Of a DNA stretch of 50,410 bases, positions 42,839 to 50,410 are shown piece by piece. The position numbers and the translations under genes are program-made. Source of the stretch: Parasutterella muris. Lineage in GTDB: Bacteria > Pseudomonadota > Gammaproteobacteria > Burkholderiales > Burkholderiaceae_F. Within the stretch, counting starts at the first letter, position 1; every line of letters starts with the position of its first letter. The stretch lies in assembly GCF_009767915.1 (NCBI RefSeq), contig NZ_WSRP01000019.1:1-50410 (forward strand), given 5' to 3'. The notes beneath the pieces were generated by a model, which worked only from the letters and a program-made list of their open reading frames with translations, ran no database searches and had not been told where the DNA came from.

Positions 42839-43593
42839 TTCTCAGCGCTCAGATTAAAGAGGGACAGTCGGGTCGACCCTGGCTTGTCTTTCTGCACGGT
42901 TTCTCGGGAGACCGTCGCGAATGGCAGCCGATCGGAGCGTCTTTTTGCGAACATCCGCAAATGTATATCGATCTGCCGGGCCATGGCGGTTCTTCAGGAA
43001 TACACGTGAACGGGTTTGAGGACACCGCCCTGCTCATACGTCAGACTTTGGCGCACTATGGTGTGCGGGAATTTTTTCTCATCGGATATTCTCTTGGCGG
43101 GCGCATCGCGATGTTTACTGCCTGCAAAGGATTGGTTGGTCTTAAAGGACTAATTGTAGAAGGCGGCCACCCCGGCCTGCAGGACCAAGAAGCAAAAGAG
43201 CAGCGGCGCCTATCCGACCAAGCTTGGGCTAAGCGGTTCCGTTCGGAGCCCCTGCCGAAAGTTTTTACCGACTGGTACCAACAGCCGGTTTTCAGCACTC
43301 TGACTCAAAAAGAGCGAAGCGCGCTTATCGCTTTGAGAAGCCGCAATAACGGAGAAACTTTAGCAGCGATGCTTGAATCCACATCGTTATCAGCTCAGCC
43401 GGATCTGCGGCAGGAGCTGAAAAACAGAACTTTCGCCTTCCATTACCTTTGCGGCGAGAAAGACGCAAAGTTCCGAGCGCTTGCTAAAGAGCTCTGTTCT
43501 GATGTCAGAGTCATCGAGAACGCAGGACACAATGCTCATCGAGAAAATCCCGAAGCCGTCGCAGAAGCGCTTGCCGACATTCTTCGTTCGTAA
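42835..43593 (+). CDS. menH: SHCHC synthase (alpha/beta hydrolase)
   Basis: MenH (252 aa) eliminates pyruvate from SEPHCHC to give SHCHC. The N-terminal [18 protein letters not shown] carries the oxyanion loop; [15 protein letters not shown] near residue 82 carries the nucleophile Ser; the Asp in CGEKDAKF and His in [14 protein letters not shown] complete the triad. The 4-nt ATGA overlap with menD indicates coupled translation. menC follows after 13 nt. Confidence 0.93.
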   Translation: MILSAQIKEGQSGRPWLVFLHGFSGDRREWQPIGASFCEHPQMYIDLPGHGGSSGIHVNGFEDTALLIRQTLAHYGVREFFLIGYSLGGRIAMFTACKGLVGLKGLIVEGGHPGLQDQEAKEQRRLSDQAWAKRFRSEPLPKVFTDWYQQPVFSTLTQKERSALIALRSRNNGETLAAMLESTSLSAQPDLRQELKNRTFAFHYLCGEKDAKFRALAKELCSDVRVIENAGHNAHRENPEAVAEALADILRS

Positions 43594-43606
43594 CGGACCG
43601 CTCATC

Positions 43607-44587
43607 ATGAATTCTCCAAAAACAAATCGTACAGCGCACGTTTATAAATGGCAGATACCTATAGATGTGGGTGTTGCACTGCGCGCCAAACGAATCAGCT
43701 GCCGAGAGGGCCTTTATATTGAGCTTCGGTCTGAAGATCGCTGCGGATGGGGAGAAATCAGTCCGCTTCCCGGATTCAGCGCCGAATCCCTTGAAGAGGC
43801 TCAGGACGCTCTGCTTTGCTGGACAAAGCTGTGGCTGAGCGGCGAAGAAGAACTGCCGAAGCTCCCATCTGCGGCTTTCGGAATCAGCTGTGCGCTCGCA
43901 GAACTCAACGGCACGCTTCCCATGAAAGCAGACTACCGTACGGTTCCGCTTGGAGGCTGCGAGACAGAAAAGCTGGTTGACAAACTTGCCGGCGCCAAAG
44001 GAGAAAAAACCGCGAAAGTCAAAGTCGGTTTCTCTGGCGCCGCCAATGACGGGATCACTGTCGATACAGTACTTCACGCTGTTTCGGACGTACGCCTGAG
44101 ACTTGACGCCAATCGATCATGGACGCTTAGTCAGGCGCTTGACTTCGCTCAGAACATACGGCCGCATTATCGGGAGCGAATCGCCTTTATAGAAGAGCCT
44201 TGTCAGAGCCGGGAAGAATCGCGCATCTTCGCGAGACAGACCGGGATTGCGATTGCCTGGGACGAAAGCCTGCGTGAGTCGGACTTTACATTCGATTCGA
44301 GCGATATCGCCAAAGCGGTCGTCATCAAGCCGACTCTGACCGGCAGTTTAGAAAAAATTAAAAGTCAGGCCGAAGCCGCCCGAAGGCTTGGCATGACGGC
44401 TGTGATCAGCTCTTCACTCGAATCGAGTCTCGGACTCACTCAACTCGCCCGCATCGCAGCGTGGCTCACGCCAAATACTATCCCCGGGCTCGACACGCTT
44501 AACCTTATGCGGTACCAGCAGATTCGTCCGTGGCCGCAAAGCACTCTTGAATTAGTTCCCGCAGAATCGCTGCAGCGGCTGATTTAA
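43607..44587 (+). CDS. menC: o-Succinylbenzoate synthase
   Basis: MenC (326 aa), an enolase-superfamily enzyme that dehydrates SHCHC to o-succinylbenzoate. The catalytic Lys pair includes KVKVGF near residue 141; the metal ligands are the Asp in RLDANRSW, the Glu in FIEEPC and the Asp in IAWDESLRE; the second catalytic Lys is in [10 protein letters not shown]. The ATG at 43607 gives [15 protein letters not shown]; a frame reaching back to 43481 only runs into menH. Last gene of menFDHC. MenE, MenB and MenA are not in this window. Confidence 0.93.
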   Translation: MNSPKTNRTAHVYKWQIPIDVGVALRAKRISCREGLYIELRSEDRCGWGEISPLPGFSAESLEEAQDALLCWTKLWLSGEEELPKLPSAAFGISCALAELNGTLPMKADYRTVPLGGCETEKLVDKLAGAKGEKTAKVKVGFSGAANDGITVDTVLHAVSDVRLRLDANRSWTLSQALDFAQNIRPHYRERIAFIEEPCQSREESRIFARQTGIAIAWDESLRESDFTFDSSDIAKAVVIKPTLTGSLEKIKSQAEAARRLGMTAVISSSLESSLGLTQLARIAAWLTPNTIPGLDTLNLMRYQQIRPWPQSTLELVPAESLQRLI

Positions 44588-44597
44588 AGACAGAAAG

Positions 44598-44637
44598 CAA
44601 AACCGCCGTTCTTCGCATTCAGCGGAGCAAACGGCGG
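44598..44637 (-). terminator. Terminator of the LapA-like gene
   Basis: CCGCCGTT (44603-44610) and AACGGCGG (44630-44637) form a perfect 8-bp stem followed on the minus strand by TTTTGC. A second perfect stem, ACAGCCGG with CCGGCTGT (44644-44666), stands between it and the stop codon. menC converges here, so either hairpin may also end the men transcript. Confidence 0.7.
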
Positions 44638-44680
44638 CAGTCAACAGCCGGAAGAAACCCGGCTGTCAAAATTTACGGCG

Positions 44681-45190
44681 TTATTTACTGATCAGAATCT
44701 TTGTAATCTTGTCGTCCATTGTGTCCAGGGAGCCGGTAATCGAGTTGCTGAGATCTTTATTTGCGTTCGAGATTTGATCCTGAGTGTCTTTAAAAGCGCT
44801 CAGAATCTTATTCTGGTTCTCTGTCAGACGCTGCTCTGTCTGAGCCAGTACATCTCTCTGCTCCTGAGTCCATTTCTGCCACTTAGCCTCGAAATCCGCT
44901 TTAACGTCGGAAAGACGGGAGTCTTCACTGTCGGAAGCGAGTTTGCGCTGAGATTCCAGCTCTTTTGTGAGTCTGCGCATGGTCGCAAAAGCTCCGGTCT
45001 GCTGTGCAAACAGACAATAGAGAACGATTAGGAACAAAATCGCAAACCAGAACAGTAGCATCAGCGTCAAAGGAGCCTTCGCTGTAGTGACTATTAAATC
45101 GACATCAACCGGTGCGTTCACTGCGGTCCAATTGAGAAAAGTGAATCCGGCACCAAGCAGAAATACAACGAGCAGAACGATATAACGCAT
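44681..45190 (-). CDS. LapA-like (DUF1049) membrane protein with coiled-coil tail
   Basis: A 169-residue membrane protein with two N-terminal helices (about residues 2-20 and 43-63) joined by a short periplasmic loop, followed by a cytoplasmic alpha-helical, coiled-coil-prone region rich in Lys, Glu and Gln to the end. FLNWTAVNAPVDVDLI and APLTLMLLFWFAILFLIVL match the LapA/DUF1049 plan; E. coli LapA works with LapB in controlling lipopolysaccharide synthesis, but a LapB gene is not adjacent. The tail is longer than in typical LapA. AAGGA lies six bases before the ATG. Monocistronic. Confidence 0.75.
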   Translation of the reverse strand: MRYIVLLVVFLLGAGFTFLNWTAVNAPVDVDLIVTTAKAPLTLMLLFWFAILFLIVLYCLFAQQTGAFATMRRLTKELESQRKLASDSEDSRLSDVKADFEAKWQKWTQEQRDVLAQTEQRLTENQNKILSAFKDTQDQISNANKDLSNSITGSLDTMDDKITKILISK

Positions 45191-45310
45191 GTGAAATCCT
45201 TCAGATCAGTTATCTATTTGTAACTAGTCTAATCCATTCCTCAACGGCACATGTAAACGCGATGCCTAAATGAGTGCAATAATTAAAAAAGATTTTTTGG
45301 AGAAATATAG

Positions 45311-45961
45311 ATGAAAACTGATTCGCGTTTTCCTAAGCTTCACATCGTCGATCATCCTTTGGTCACCCACAAACTCAGCACGATGCGTGAAAAGAAAACT
45401 CCTTCTAATTCTTTCCGCCAGCTTCTGAGAGAACTTACTTATTTAATCGGCTACGAAGTCACACGCAACCTGCCGATGGAAGTCCGTACGATTGATACAC
45501 CGCTCGGAAAATGCAAGGCGAGTTTCCTTGCCGGGAAAAAGCTGGTCATTGTTCCGATTCTGCGTGCCGGTCTCGGCATGTCTGACGGTCTCCTTGATTT
45601 AATGCCTTCCGCACGCGTCGGCCACATCGGCCTCTATCGCGGTCCCGATCATATGCCGGTTGAATACTTGGTTAAGCTGCCGTCCAAACTGGACAAGCGT
45701 CAGATTATTCTTTGCGACCCGATGCTCGCGACAGGCAACTCCGCTGTCGCTGCGGTTGACACACTGCTCAAACGCGGTGTCTGCCCGGAAGACATTAAAT
45801 TTGTCGCCTTAGTTGCCGCACCTGAAGGTGTTGAAACCTTCCAGAAGGCACATCCGGAAATTGAGGTTTTTGTGGCCTCTCTTGATGAAAAATTAAATAA
45901 GAACGCCTACATTGTTCCGGGCTTAGGCGATGCAGGCGATAGAATCTTTGGCACCAAATAA
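45311..45961 (+). CDS. upp: Uracil phosphoribosyltransferase
   Basis: Upp (216 aa) salvages uracil with PRPP to UMP. The PRPP-binding loop is [18 protein letters not shown] near residue 136; [21 protein letters not shown] is near 77; the C-terminal uracil-binding [16 protein letters not shown] is complete. GGAG lies nine bases before the ATG. Monocistronic. No uraA permease adjoins it here. Confidence 0.97.
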   Translation: MKTDSRFPKLHIVDHPLVTHKLSTMREKKTPSNSFRQLLRELTYLIGYEVTRNLPMEVRTIDTPLGKCKASFLAGKKLVIVPILRAGLGMSDGLLDLMPSARVGHIGLYRGPDHMPVEYLVKLPSKLDKRQIILCDPMLATGNSAVAAVDTLLKRGVCPEDIKFVALVAAPEGVETFQKAHPEIEVFVASLDEKLNKNAYIVPGLGDAGDRIFGTK

Positions 45962-45985
45962 GTGCATAAATATTAATTTCTAGGT

Positions 45986-46026
45986 AAAAACCCTTAATTT
46001 AAGAACGAATTAATGGTTTTATTTTG
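45986..46026 (+). terminator. Terminator-like hairpin after upp
   Basis: AAAACC and GGTTTT, then after a C/T mismatch TTAATT and AATTAA, form a 12-bp AT-rich stem with an 8-nt loop; TATTTTG follows. Confidence 0.5.
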
Positions 46027-46132
46027 TCTTTTATCAGTTTTAGGCAAAAATTTAGGCGACTTTTAACGTGCTCTGGCGCATGATACGTTCAGTCGTTGAG
46101 ACAATAATTTCACCCAAATATTAAGGTTTATC

Positions 46133-46972
46133 ATGTCCGATGAATTTAAAGACGTATCTCACCTCTACAAGGTGACACCTTCTGCTAAGACCGTGATTGA
46201 CGGCGAAGACTTAGTAGAAACAAAACAGAAATCTAAGGCTTATGCCTGGTGCGACGTTCTCCAGTCTGTCACAGGTCTTATCCTTGGTCTGTTCCTGTTC
46301 TGCCACATGGCTTTCACCAGCTCCATCCTGCTGGGCAAAGACACCTTCTGGTCTCTGGTTTCTTTCACCGGCGGCTACTTCATTGACGGTGTTGACCACC
46401 TCTGGATGCACGTTGTATTCGTAGGATTCATTTTCATCCTCGTTATCATTCACGCCATTCTGGCTCTTCGTAAGTTCCCGAGCAACTACAAAGCCTTCCG
46501 CATTATGCGCGGCCACTACAAGCTGCTCCGTCACACTGACACCACAATGTGGTGGGTTCAGTTCATCACCGGTGTGATCCTTACAGCTCTTGTTTTCCCG
46601 CATCTGCTTCCGATGCTCATGAACCCGGGCGCTATCGGCCCCTATGGCAGCGGTCTTGAGGTTTATCACTCCTGGCTGTGGGTCATCTTCCTGTTCCTCA
46701 TCGTTACAGAACTTCACGGCATGATCGGTCTCTATCGTCTGTGCATGAAGTGGTGCGGCCCGTCCAACGCTACACGCAGCTTCCTGCGCAAGCTTCTCTA
46801 CGTTGTCATCGTTCTCATGATCGCTATGGGCTCCTGCACAATCATGGGCTTCTACAACGCCGGCGAAGAAGCTTCCAAGCTTGATCCGGAAACACACTAT
46901 GTTCCGGGCTGGCTCCAGACTCCTCAGACTCAGCCGTATCCGAGCTGGTGGCCTGACCGTCTGAAGAAATAA
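46133..46972 (+). CDS. frdC: Diheme cytochrome b subunit of fumarate reductase (orphan)
   Basis: Membrane subunit (279 aa, five helices) of the Wolinella-type quinol:fumarate reductase. Candidate heme ligands are His58, His107, His157 and His195; the intervals 49, 50 and 38 closely match the four heme His of W. succinogenes FrdC (44, 93, 143, 182). Glu193, two residues before His195, corresponds to the E-pathway Glu (180) there. It would pass menaquinol electrons to FrdB/FrdA, but neither gene is next to it: a terminator follows at 46998 and then a 600-nt non-coding gap. AAGG precedes the ATG. The C-terminus ends in a Trp/Pro-rich tail. FrdAB must be elsewhere, or this subunit has another partner. 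Confidence 0.88.
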   Translation: MSDEFKDVSHLYKVTPSAKTVIDGEDLVETKQKSKAYAWCDVLQSVTGLILGLFLFCHMAFTSSILLGKDTFWSLVSFTGGYFIDGVDHLWMHVVFVGFIFILVIIHAILALRKFPSNYKAFRIMRGHYKLLRHTDTTMWWVQFITGVILTALVFPHLLPMLMNPGAIGPYGSGLEVYHSWLWVIFLFLIVTELHGMIGLYRLCMKWCGPSNATRSFLRKLLYVVIVLMIAMGSCTIMGFYNAGEEASKLDPETHYVPGWLQTPQTQPYPSWWPDRLKK

Positions 46973-46997
46973 TCAGATATAGGTTCATCTCCTATAG

Positions 46998-47021
46998 GGG
47001 CGTCGCAAGACGCCCTTTTCT
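46998..47021 (+). terminator. Terminator of frdC
   Basis: GGGCGTC, a GCAA tetraloop and GACGCCC are followed by TTTTCTT, 25 nt after the stop. Confidence 0.9.
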
Positions 47022-47628
47022 TATGCCTGCTGTCTATCTTGTCTCACAAGCAACTAACCTACCTTCAAGCTAATGCTACGATCTACATCTCGAGACGACC
47101 TCAACCATCTCAAATCTGCTCACTAGTTTTCCTTCAAACAAAATAAAAGTGGACGGCAGTGACGGTACGAATTGAAAGGAGACGATTGCATCAAACAACG
47201 TTTTAGAACTTGTAGCTCTATCCATAACACAATCCGCTTTTCAATACTCCTTTACCACAAAAAATAATTTTCAAATGCTTATAAATGCACGCTTAAAAAA
47301 CGCGTCGTACAGATGTTTGTGATTTCTTGCGATTCTAAGTAGGGCTTTGTTTTTTTAATTTATCCTGCCGTTTATTTTTTATCATTCAATAAGAAGCCAA
47401 CCTCTTCTTTAGGTATTAATCCGTACTTATAACGATTACACCGGGATCGCATTTCCCCTTATATCCCTTACCCGGACAATTCACTAAAGCACATCCTGAG
47501 GGTTGTATTTATTTAAGTCCCTTCGATTCAGAATTTACCCATCGAGGAAAGAGTTAGGAGGCGTCCTATTTAATTTCAATTGCAGCAAGGAAGTTCAGCA
47601 GAAACCTTTCACATCAATGGAGTAAATA
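47022..47628. other. Non-coding gap before the TIM-barrel gene
   Basis: About 600 nt, AT-rich, with no supported reading frame, RNA gene or repeat. I could not match it to a decayed frdA or frdB. The last part contains GGAG before the next gene; a long 5' leader is possible. Confidence 0.5.
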
Positions 47629-48582
47629 ATGCTTAGAAGAAATTTATTTAAAACAGCAGCAACAGTCGCAGGATCAAGCTTGTTATCTACAGTCCCTGCA
47701 GCGCTCGCCATGGAAGCGGGGAAACGGCCTTTACAGGCAATCGCCTTGTGCGCCATCGAGCTTCCTCCGGAGGAGTTCGCTAGTCAGGCTAAAAAAGCCG
47801 GCTATGAAATGATGGGACTTAGAATTCATCCCATTGTTCCCGGAGCCCTTGCTCATGAATTTAAAGCCGGTACAAAAGAAATCAAAGCATTCAAACAGTA
47901 CCTTGCTAATACGGGTATCACATTGCACGGCGTCGATGGGTTTGCCATCAACTCTGATACTAACCCTGCTGAATTCCACTCTGTGATGGACGCCTGTGCG
48001 GAGCTGGGTGTTAAAAATTTGACACTCTGCGGAGATGCCCCCAATAAAGAAAAGTTCGCTCGTGTTCTGCAGGATATGGCTGATTATGCTGCACCAAGAG
48101 GATTCAATATCGACGTTGAATTCATGATCTGGAGAACTGTAGGTACTTTGGAACAGGCTTATGAACTTGTGAAATTGGCCGACCGTAAAAACTGCACCAT
48201 CGCTGTTGACGCTCTGCATCTTTATAGGTCAGGTGGTTCACACAACGATCTTGATAAAATTCCGCAGCAGTATTTAGGCGAAATTCATCTTTGCGACGCG
48301 GTTATCAATGGTCCGATTGACAAGAAGCTTGTTGCTGCACAGCGCGCCGGACAGCTTAAAGTCGAATCGACATCCGGAACCCCAAAAGGTTTTGAAGGAG
48401 TTGTAAGAGAAGCTCGCGAAGGCCGACTCATCCCCGGTGTTGGCGAACTTCCGCTGGTTGAATTCCTGCGCCATATGCCGGAAAGACCGATAGGTGTCGA
48501 AGTACCGTTACCTGGTTATCAGACACAAAGAGTATTCGACTTAACCTATAAATACAGTCAGGACCTGCTCCGGCAGCTTTAA
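47629..48582 (+). CDS. Tat-exported xylose-isomerase-like TIM-barrel protein
   Basis: A 317-residue protein of the sugar phosphate isomerase/epimerase superfamily (AP-endonuclease 2-like TIM barrel). The N-terminus MLRRNLFKTAATVAGSSLLS followed by TVPAALA is a Tat signal, so it should act folded in the periplasm. Barrel features: ELGVKNLTLCGDAPNKE near residue 125, a metal-type Glu in FNIDVEFMIWR near 162, DALHLYRSGG near 197, EIHLCDA near 221 and the C-terminal Glu in GVEVPLPG. These are the usual divalent-metal positions. The substrate is unknown; relatives act on sugars, inositols or hydroxypyruvate. GGAG is six bases before the ATG. Monocistronic. Confidence 0.8.
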   Translation: MLRRNLFKTAATVAGSSLLSTVPAALAMEAGKRPLQAIALCAIELPPEEFASQAKKAGYEMMGLRIHPIVPGALAHEFKAGTKEIKAFKQYLANTGITLHGVDGFAINSDTNPAEFHSVMDACAELGVKNLTLCGDAPNKEKFARVLQDMADYAAPRGFNIDVEFMIWRTVGTLEQAYELVKLADRKNCTIAVDALHLYRSGGSHNDLDKIPQQYLGEIHLCDAVINGPIDKKLVAAQRAGQLKVESTSGTPKGFEGVVREAREGRLIPGVGELPLVEFLRHMPERPIGVEVPLPGYQTQRVFDLTYKYSQDLLRQL

Positions 48583-48616
48583 AAGTTAGTCCTCATCTGG
48601 GATAGGTATTATGGAA

Positions 48617-48653
48617 AATAAGCCTCGCACAAAAACGGCGAGGCTTATTATTC
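48617..48653 (+). terminator. Terminator of the TIM-barrel gene
   Basis: AATAAGCCTCGC (48617-48628) and GCGAGGCTTATT (48638-48649) form a perfect 12-bp stem followed by ATTC. Confidence 0.8.
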
Positions 48654-48704
48654 TGCAAGCGACATAGCTGAAATTCTCTACGTAAAAGTCCTTTTTCTGC
48701 CATT

Positions 48705-48736
48705 GAAAAGAGCTGCCAATCAACCGACGGCAGCTC
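48705..48736 (-). terminator. Terminator of the M20 amidohydrolase gene
   Basis: On the minus strand GAGCTGCC, an 11-nt loop and GGCAGCTC are followed by TTTTC. It lies 22 nt after the stop codon. Confidence 0.8.
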
Positions 48737-48758
48737 CCTTTCTTATTAGCTCAGGAAA

Positions 48759-50030
48759 TTAAATTCCGTTCACTTTCTTAGCAATACCAACATACATGCC
48801 TAACGCAGTCTTCAAAGCGTTTTCGTCAATGTCGAATGTGCTCTGATGATGACCTGCGGCTCTGTCCGCACCACAAATGAAGAATGCGGCTTTACCGCCG
48901 TGCTGCTGGACTCTTCTGCCGAGAATCGAAATGTCTTCAGAGCCGCCAAAGTTTCCGTCGGGAATAATCTTCTCAACACCTTCAGTTTCTTTAGCAACTT
49001 CAGCAATAAGCTCGCTCAGCTCAGGATCGTTTGTAAAGTCAACAGCGGCACCCATCTGGGAAATTTCATAAGAAACGCCGAAACCCTTGGAAATGCCTTC
49101 CAAAATGTTCATAACCTGCTCGGACATATAGTCGTTGATCGAACTGGTTTCACCGCGAACTTCAAGCGCCATGTGGGCGGAGCTCGGAATCACGTTGCGG
49201 CCTTCGCCGGCACGAAGCGTACCGATGTTAATGCGAGTCATGCCGCCGCCGTGACGGGGAATACCAAGCATCTGAACAACGGCATTGCAGGCTGCAGCCA
49301 GTGCGTTATGGCCGGCATTCGGCTCTTTGCCTGCGTGAGCGGGCTGACCTTTGAATGTCACGTCATACTTGGAAGTGCAGAGCAGACCATACGGAGCGGC
49401 AACAATTTCACCGGAATCGGCCATGAACGAAATATGGCTTCCAAAGAAAAAGTCTGCATCATCAACAATACCGGAGGCGGCAACGGCTGAAGCGCCGCGA
49501 ACGCCTTCTTCAGCAGGCTGGAAAACGAATTTAAATTTGCCTTTGAGCTGGTCCTTGTGGTCAGCAATCCAGTGAGCAAGCGTCAGGCCGATGGAAGCAT
49601 GCGTATCGTGGCCGCAGGCATGCATATAACCGTCATGCTGGCTTCTGAAGCCTTCTTTATTCGGTTTGTGTGCGGGATCGTCCGTTTCACGAACGCATAC
49701 ACAGTCAATGTCAAAACGGAAGGCGGTCGTAGGACCTTCGCGGCCTGTGTCAAGCACACCGACGCAGCCGGTATAACCGCCCATTTCTTCAATCAGCTTG
49801 GGATCAGCGCCTCTTTCGAGCGCGTTCTTGATACCGAGATCAACCAGCTTCTGATTGCGGCCGAAAACCTGTTCAGGGTTAATTACCTTGGTTCCGACGA
49901 GAACTTCATAACCGTAAGCCTGGAGCTTCTTCACAATGTAGGAAGTTGTCCAAAACTCAGTCCAGCCTTCTTCGGGCCACTGGTGAAGTTCTCTGCGCTG
50001 CTCGATAAGCTGTGTGTTGTAATCGGTCAT
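48759..50030 (-). CDS. M20-family amidohydrolase (AbgA-like)
   Basis: Zinc-dependent amidohydrolase/aminoacylase (423 aa). Metal and catalytic residues appear in FRFDIDCVCV, the HACGHDTHAS motif near residue 138 and QPAEEGVRGA near 171 (catalytic Glu-Glu); a third His is in GADRAAGHHQS near 397. The lid/dimerisation domain spans about 205-320. The N-terminal ELHQWPEEGWTEFWT and the insertion NPEQVFGRNQ near 52 resemble AbgA, a p-aminobenzoyl-glutamate hydrolase subunit, but no AbgB partner is adjacent, so an N-acyl-amino-acid or dipeptide substrate is equally possible. No signal peptide; cytosolic. GAGGAG lies eleven bases before the ATG. Confidence 0.85.
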   Translation of the reverse strand: MTDYNTQLIEQRRELHQWPEEGWTEFWTTSYIVKKLQAYGYEVLVGTKVINPEQVFGRNQKLVDLGIKNALERGADPKLIEEMGGYTGCVGVLDTGREGPTTAFRFDIDCVCVRETDDPAHKPNKEGFRSQHDGYMHACGHDTHASIGLTLAHWIADHKDQLKGKFKFVFQPAEEGVRGASAVAASGIVDDADFFFGSHISFMADSGEIVAAPYGLLCTSKYDVTFKGQPAHAGKEPNAGHNALAAACNAVVQMLGIPRHGGGMTRINIGTLRAGEGRNVIPSSAHMALEVRGETSSINDYMSEQVMNILEGISKGFGVSYEISQMGAAVDFTNDPELSELIAEVAKETEGVEKIIPDGNFGGSEDISILGRRVQQHGGKAAFFICGADRAAGHHQSTFDIDENALKTALGMYVGIAKKVNGI

Positions 50031-50275
50031 GGTGTAGGTATCTCCTCTATTCGTTGATGCGCAGCCGATATGAGTCAGATGCGCAGGTAAAATGCGCTTG
50101 CAGACGACTGATTTTTAATGGTTTTATCAAACCAATACGGGATGTCATAATAAATCATCCCTAATCACAGAAACGTCCGTAATTTGAACCCGCTGCGGCT
50201 CTTGCCGAAGCGTCGCATTGAAGGTTTATTCTATAAGCGGGATACCTATATTGCAATAAAAAATTAATACCAAAA
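50031..50275. other. Upstream region of the M20 gene
   Basis: AT-rich non-coding sequence that should hold the promoter of the minus-strand M20 gene. I see no other gene or clear operator in it. Confidence 0.4.
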
Positions 50276-50310
50276 GGCGCCCCACCCCGCGGGTGGGGGC
50301 GGGTTTTTTT
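50276..50310 (+). terminator. Possible terminator at the right end
   Basis: CGCCCCACCC and GGGTGGGGGCG can pair if one extra G in a homopolymer is ignored; seven T follow. The sequence beyond 50320 is a chain of G and C homopolymers, so base calls here are doubtful. Confidence 0.4.
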
Positions 50311-50410
50311 AGTTTTAGCGGGGGGGGGTTTAAACAAGAAGAGCGGGGGGGGGGAAAACCCCCCAAAAACCTGTTGGGACCCCCCCCCGGGGGGGGGAAA
50401 CCAACGGGGG

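Noticed and set aside
46027-46132. FNR-type box upstream of frdC
   Set aside because: I looked for TTGAT-N4-ATCAA and found only poor half-matches.
1-50410. CRISPR arrays, tRNA or rRNA genes, insertion sequences
   Set aside because: I found no regularly spaced repeats, no cloverleaf-like segment I could defend and no transposase; a dedicated RNA search would be needed to exclude a tRNA completely.

Overview
The window looks like a chromosomal contig from a gut-type betaproteobacterium of the Burkholderiales, most likely family Sutterellaceae (Sutterella, Parasutterella or Turicimonas-like). The clues are the block aroQ-accB-accC-prmA-DUF3426 next to mpl-yqiA-rnb-aroE, an arrangement I associate with Burkholderiales, together with a menaquinone pathway and several exported respiratory reductases, which suggest an anaerobic respirer. 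Base composition is moderate. I see no rRNA, tRNA, CRISPR array, insertion sequence or phage gene. Both ends of the window look unreliable: the first ~130 bases do not continue the flavoprotein gene that follows, and the last ~100 bases are long G and C homopolymers.

Layout. 130-453: C-terminal piece of a flavocytochrome c-like flavoprotein. 570-4857 (minus): tkt-gap-pgk carbon operon. 5041-8634: rsmE, a lytic transglycosylase, a Crp/Fnr-type regulator and an MFS exporter. 8762-10255 (minus): exported FAD reductase without heme domain or the usual fumarate-reductase His and Arg. 10702-11093 (minus): decayed metallo-beta-lactamase-fold gene. 11290-18957 (minus): mpl, yqiA, rnb, aroE, mgtE and an acid phosphatase. 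19193-24134 (plus): an uncharacterised protein, then aroQ-accBC-prmA and a DUF3426 membrane protein. 24131-27493: modABC and divergent modE. 27690-28319: NapC/NirT tetraheme cytochrome. 28440-29870 (minus): C69 dipeptidase. 30024-35398 (minus): a six-gene Mo-reductase/metalloid operon. 35755-39487: pepN and fbp. 39856-44587: menF-menD-menH-menC. 44681-48582: LapA-like protein, upp, a solitary diheme frdC and a Tat-exported TIM-barrel protein. 48759-50030 (minus): M20 amidohydrolase.

The most interesting part is 30024-35398. It encodes a Tat-exported molybdopterin catalytic subunit and a four-cluster ferredoxin subunit that resemble respiratory arsenate reductase ArrA and ArrB, then a TorD-type chaperone, an ArsR-family repressor, an ArsP/DUF318-type permease with a TPFCSC motif, and a 53-residue protein with three consecutive cysteines. 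There is no NrfD-type membrane anchor. In Shewanella, ArrAB is fed by the tetraheme quinol dehydrogenase CymA; here a CymA/NapC-like tetraheme protein with an unusual CX3CH first heme site lies about 2.4 kb away, along with molybdate uptake genes and four menaquinone genes. My inference is a menaquinol -> tetraheme cytochrome -> ArrAB-like chain with its own metalloid sensing and export. The substrate is unproven, and two active-site positions differ from the ArrA pattern I remember.
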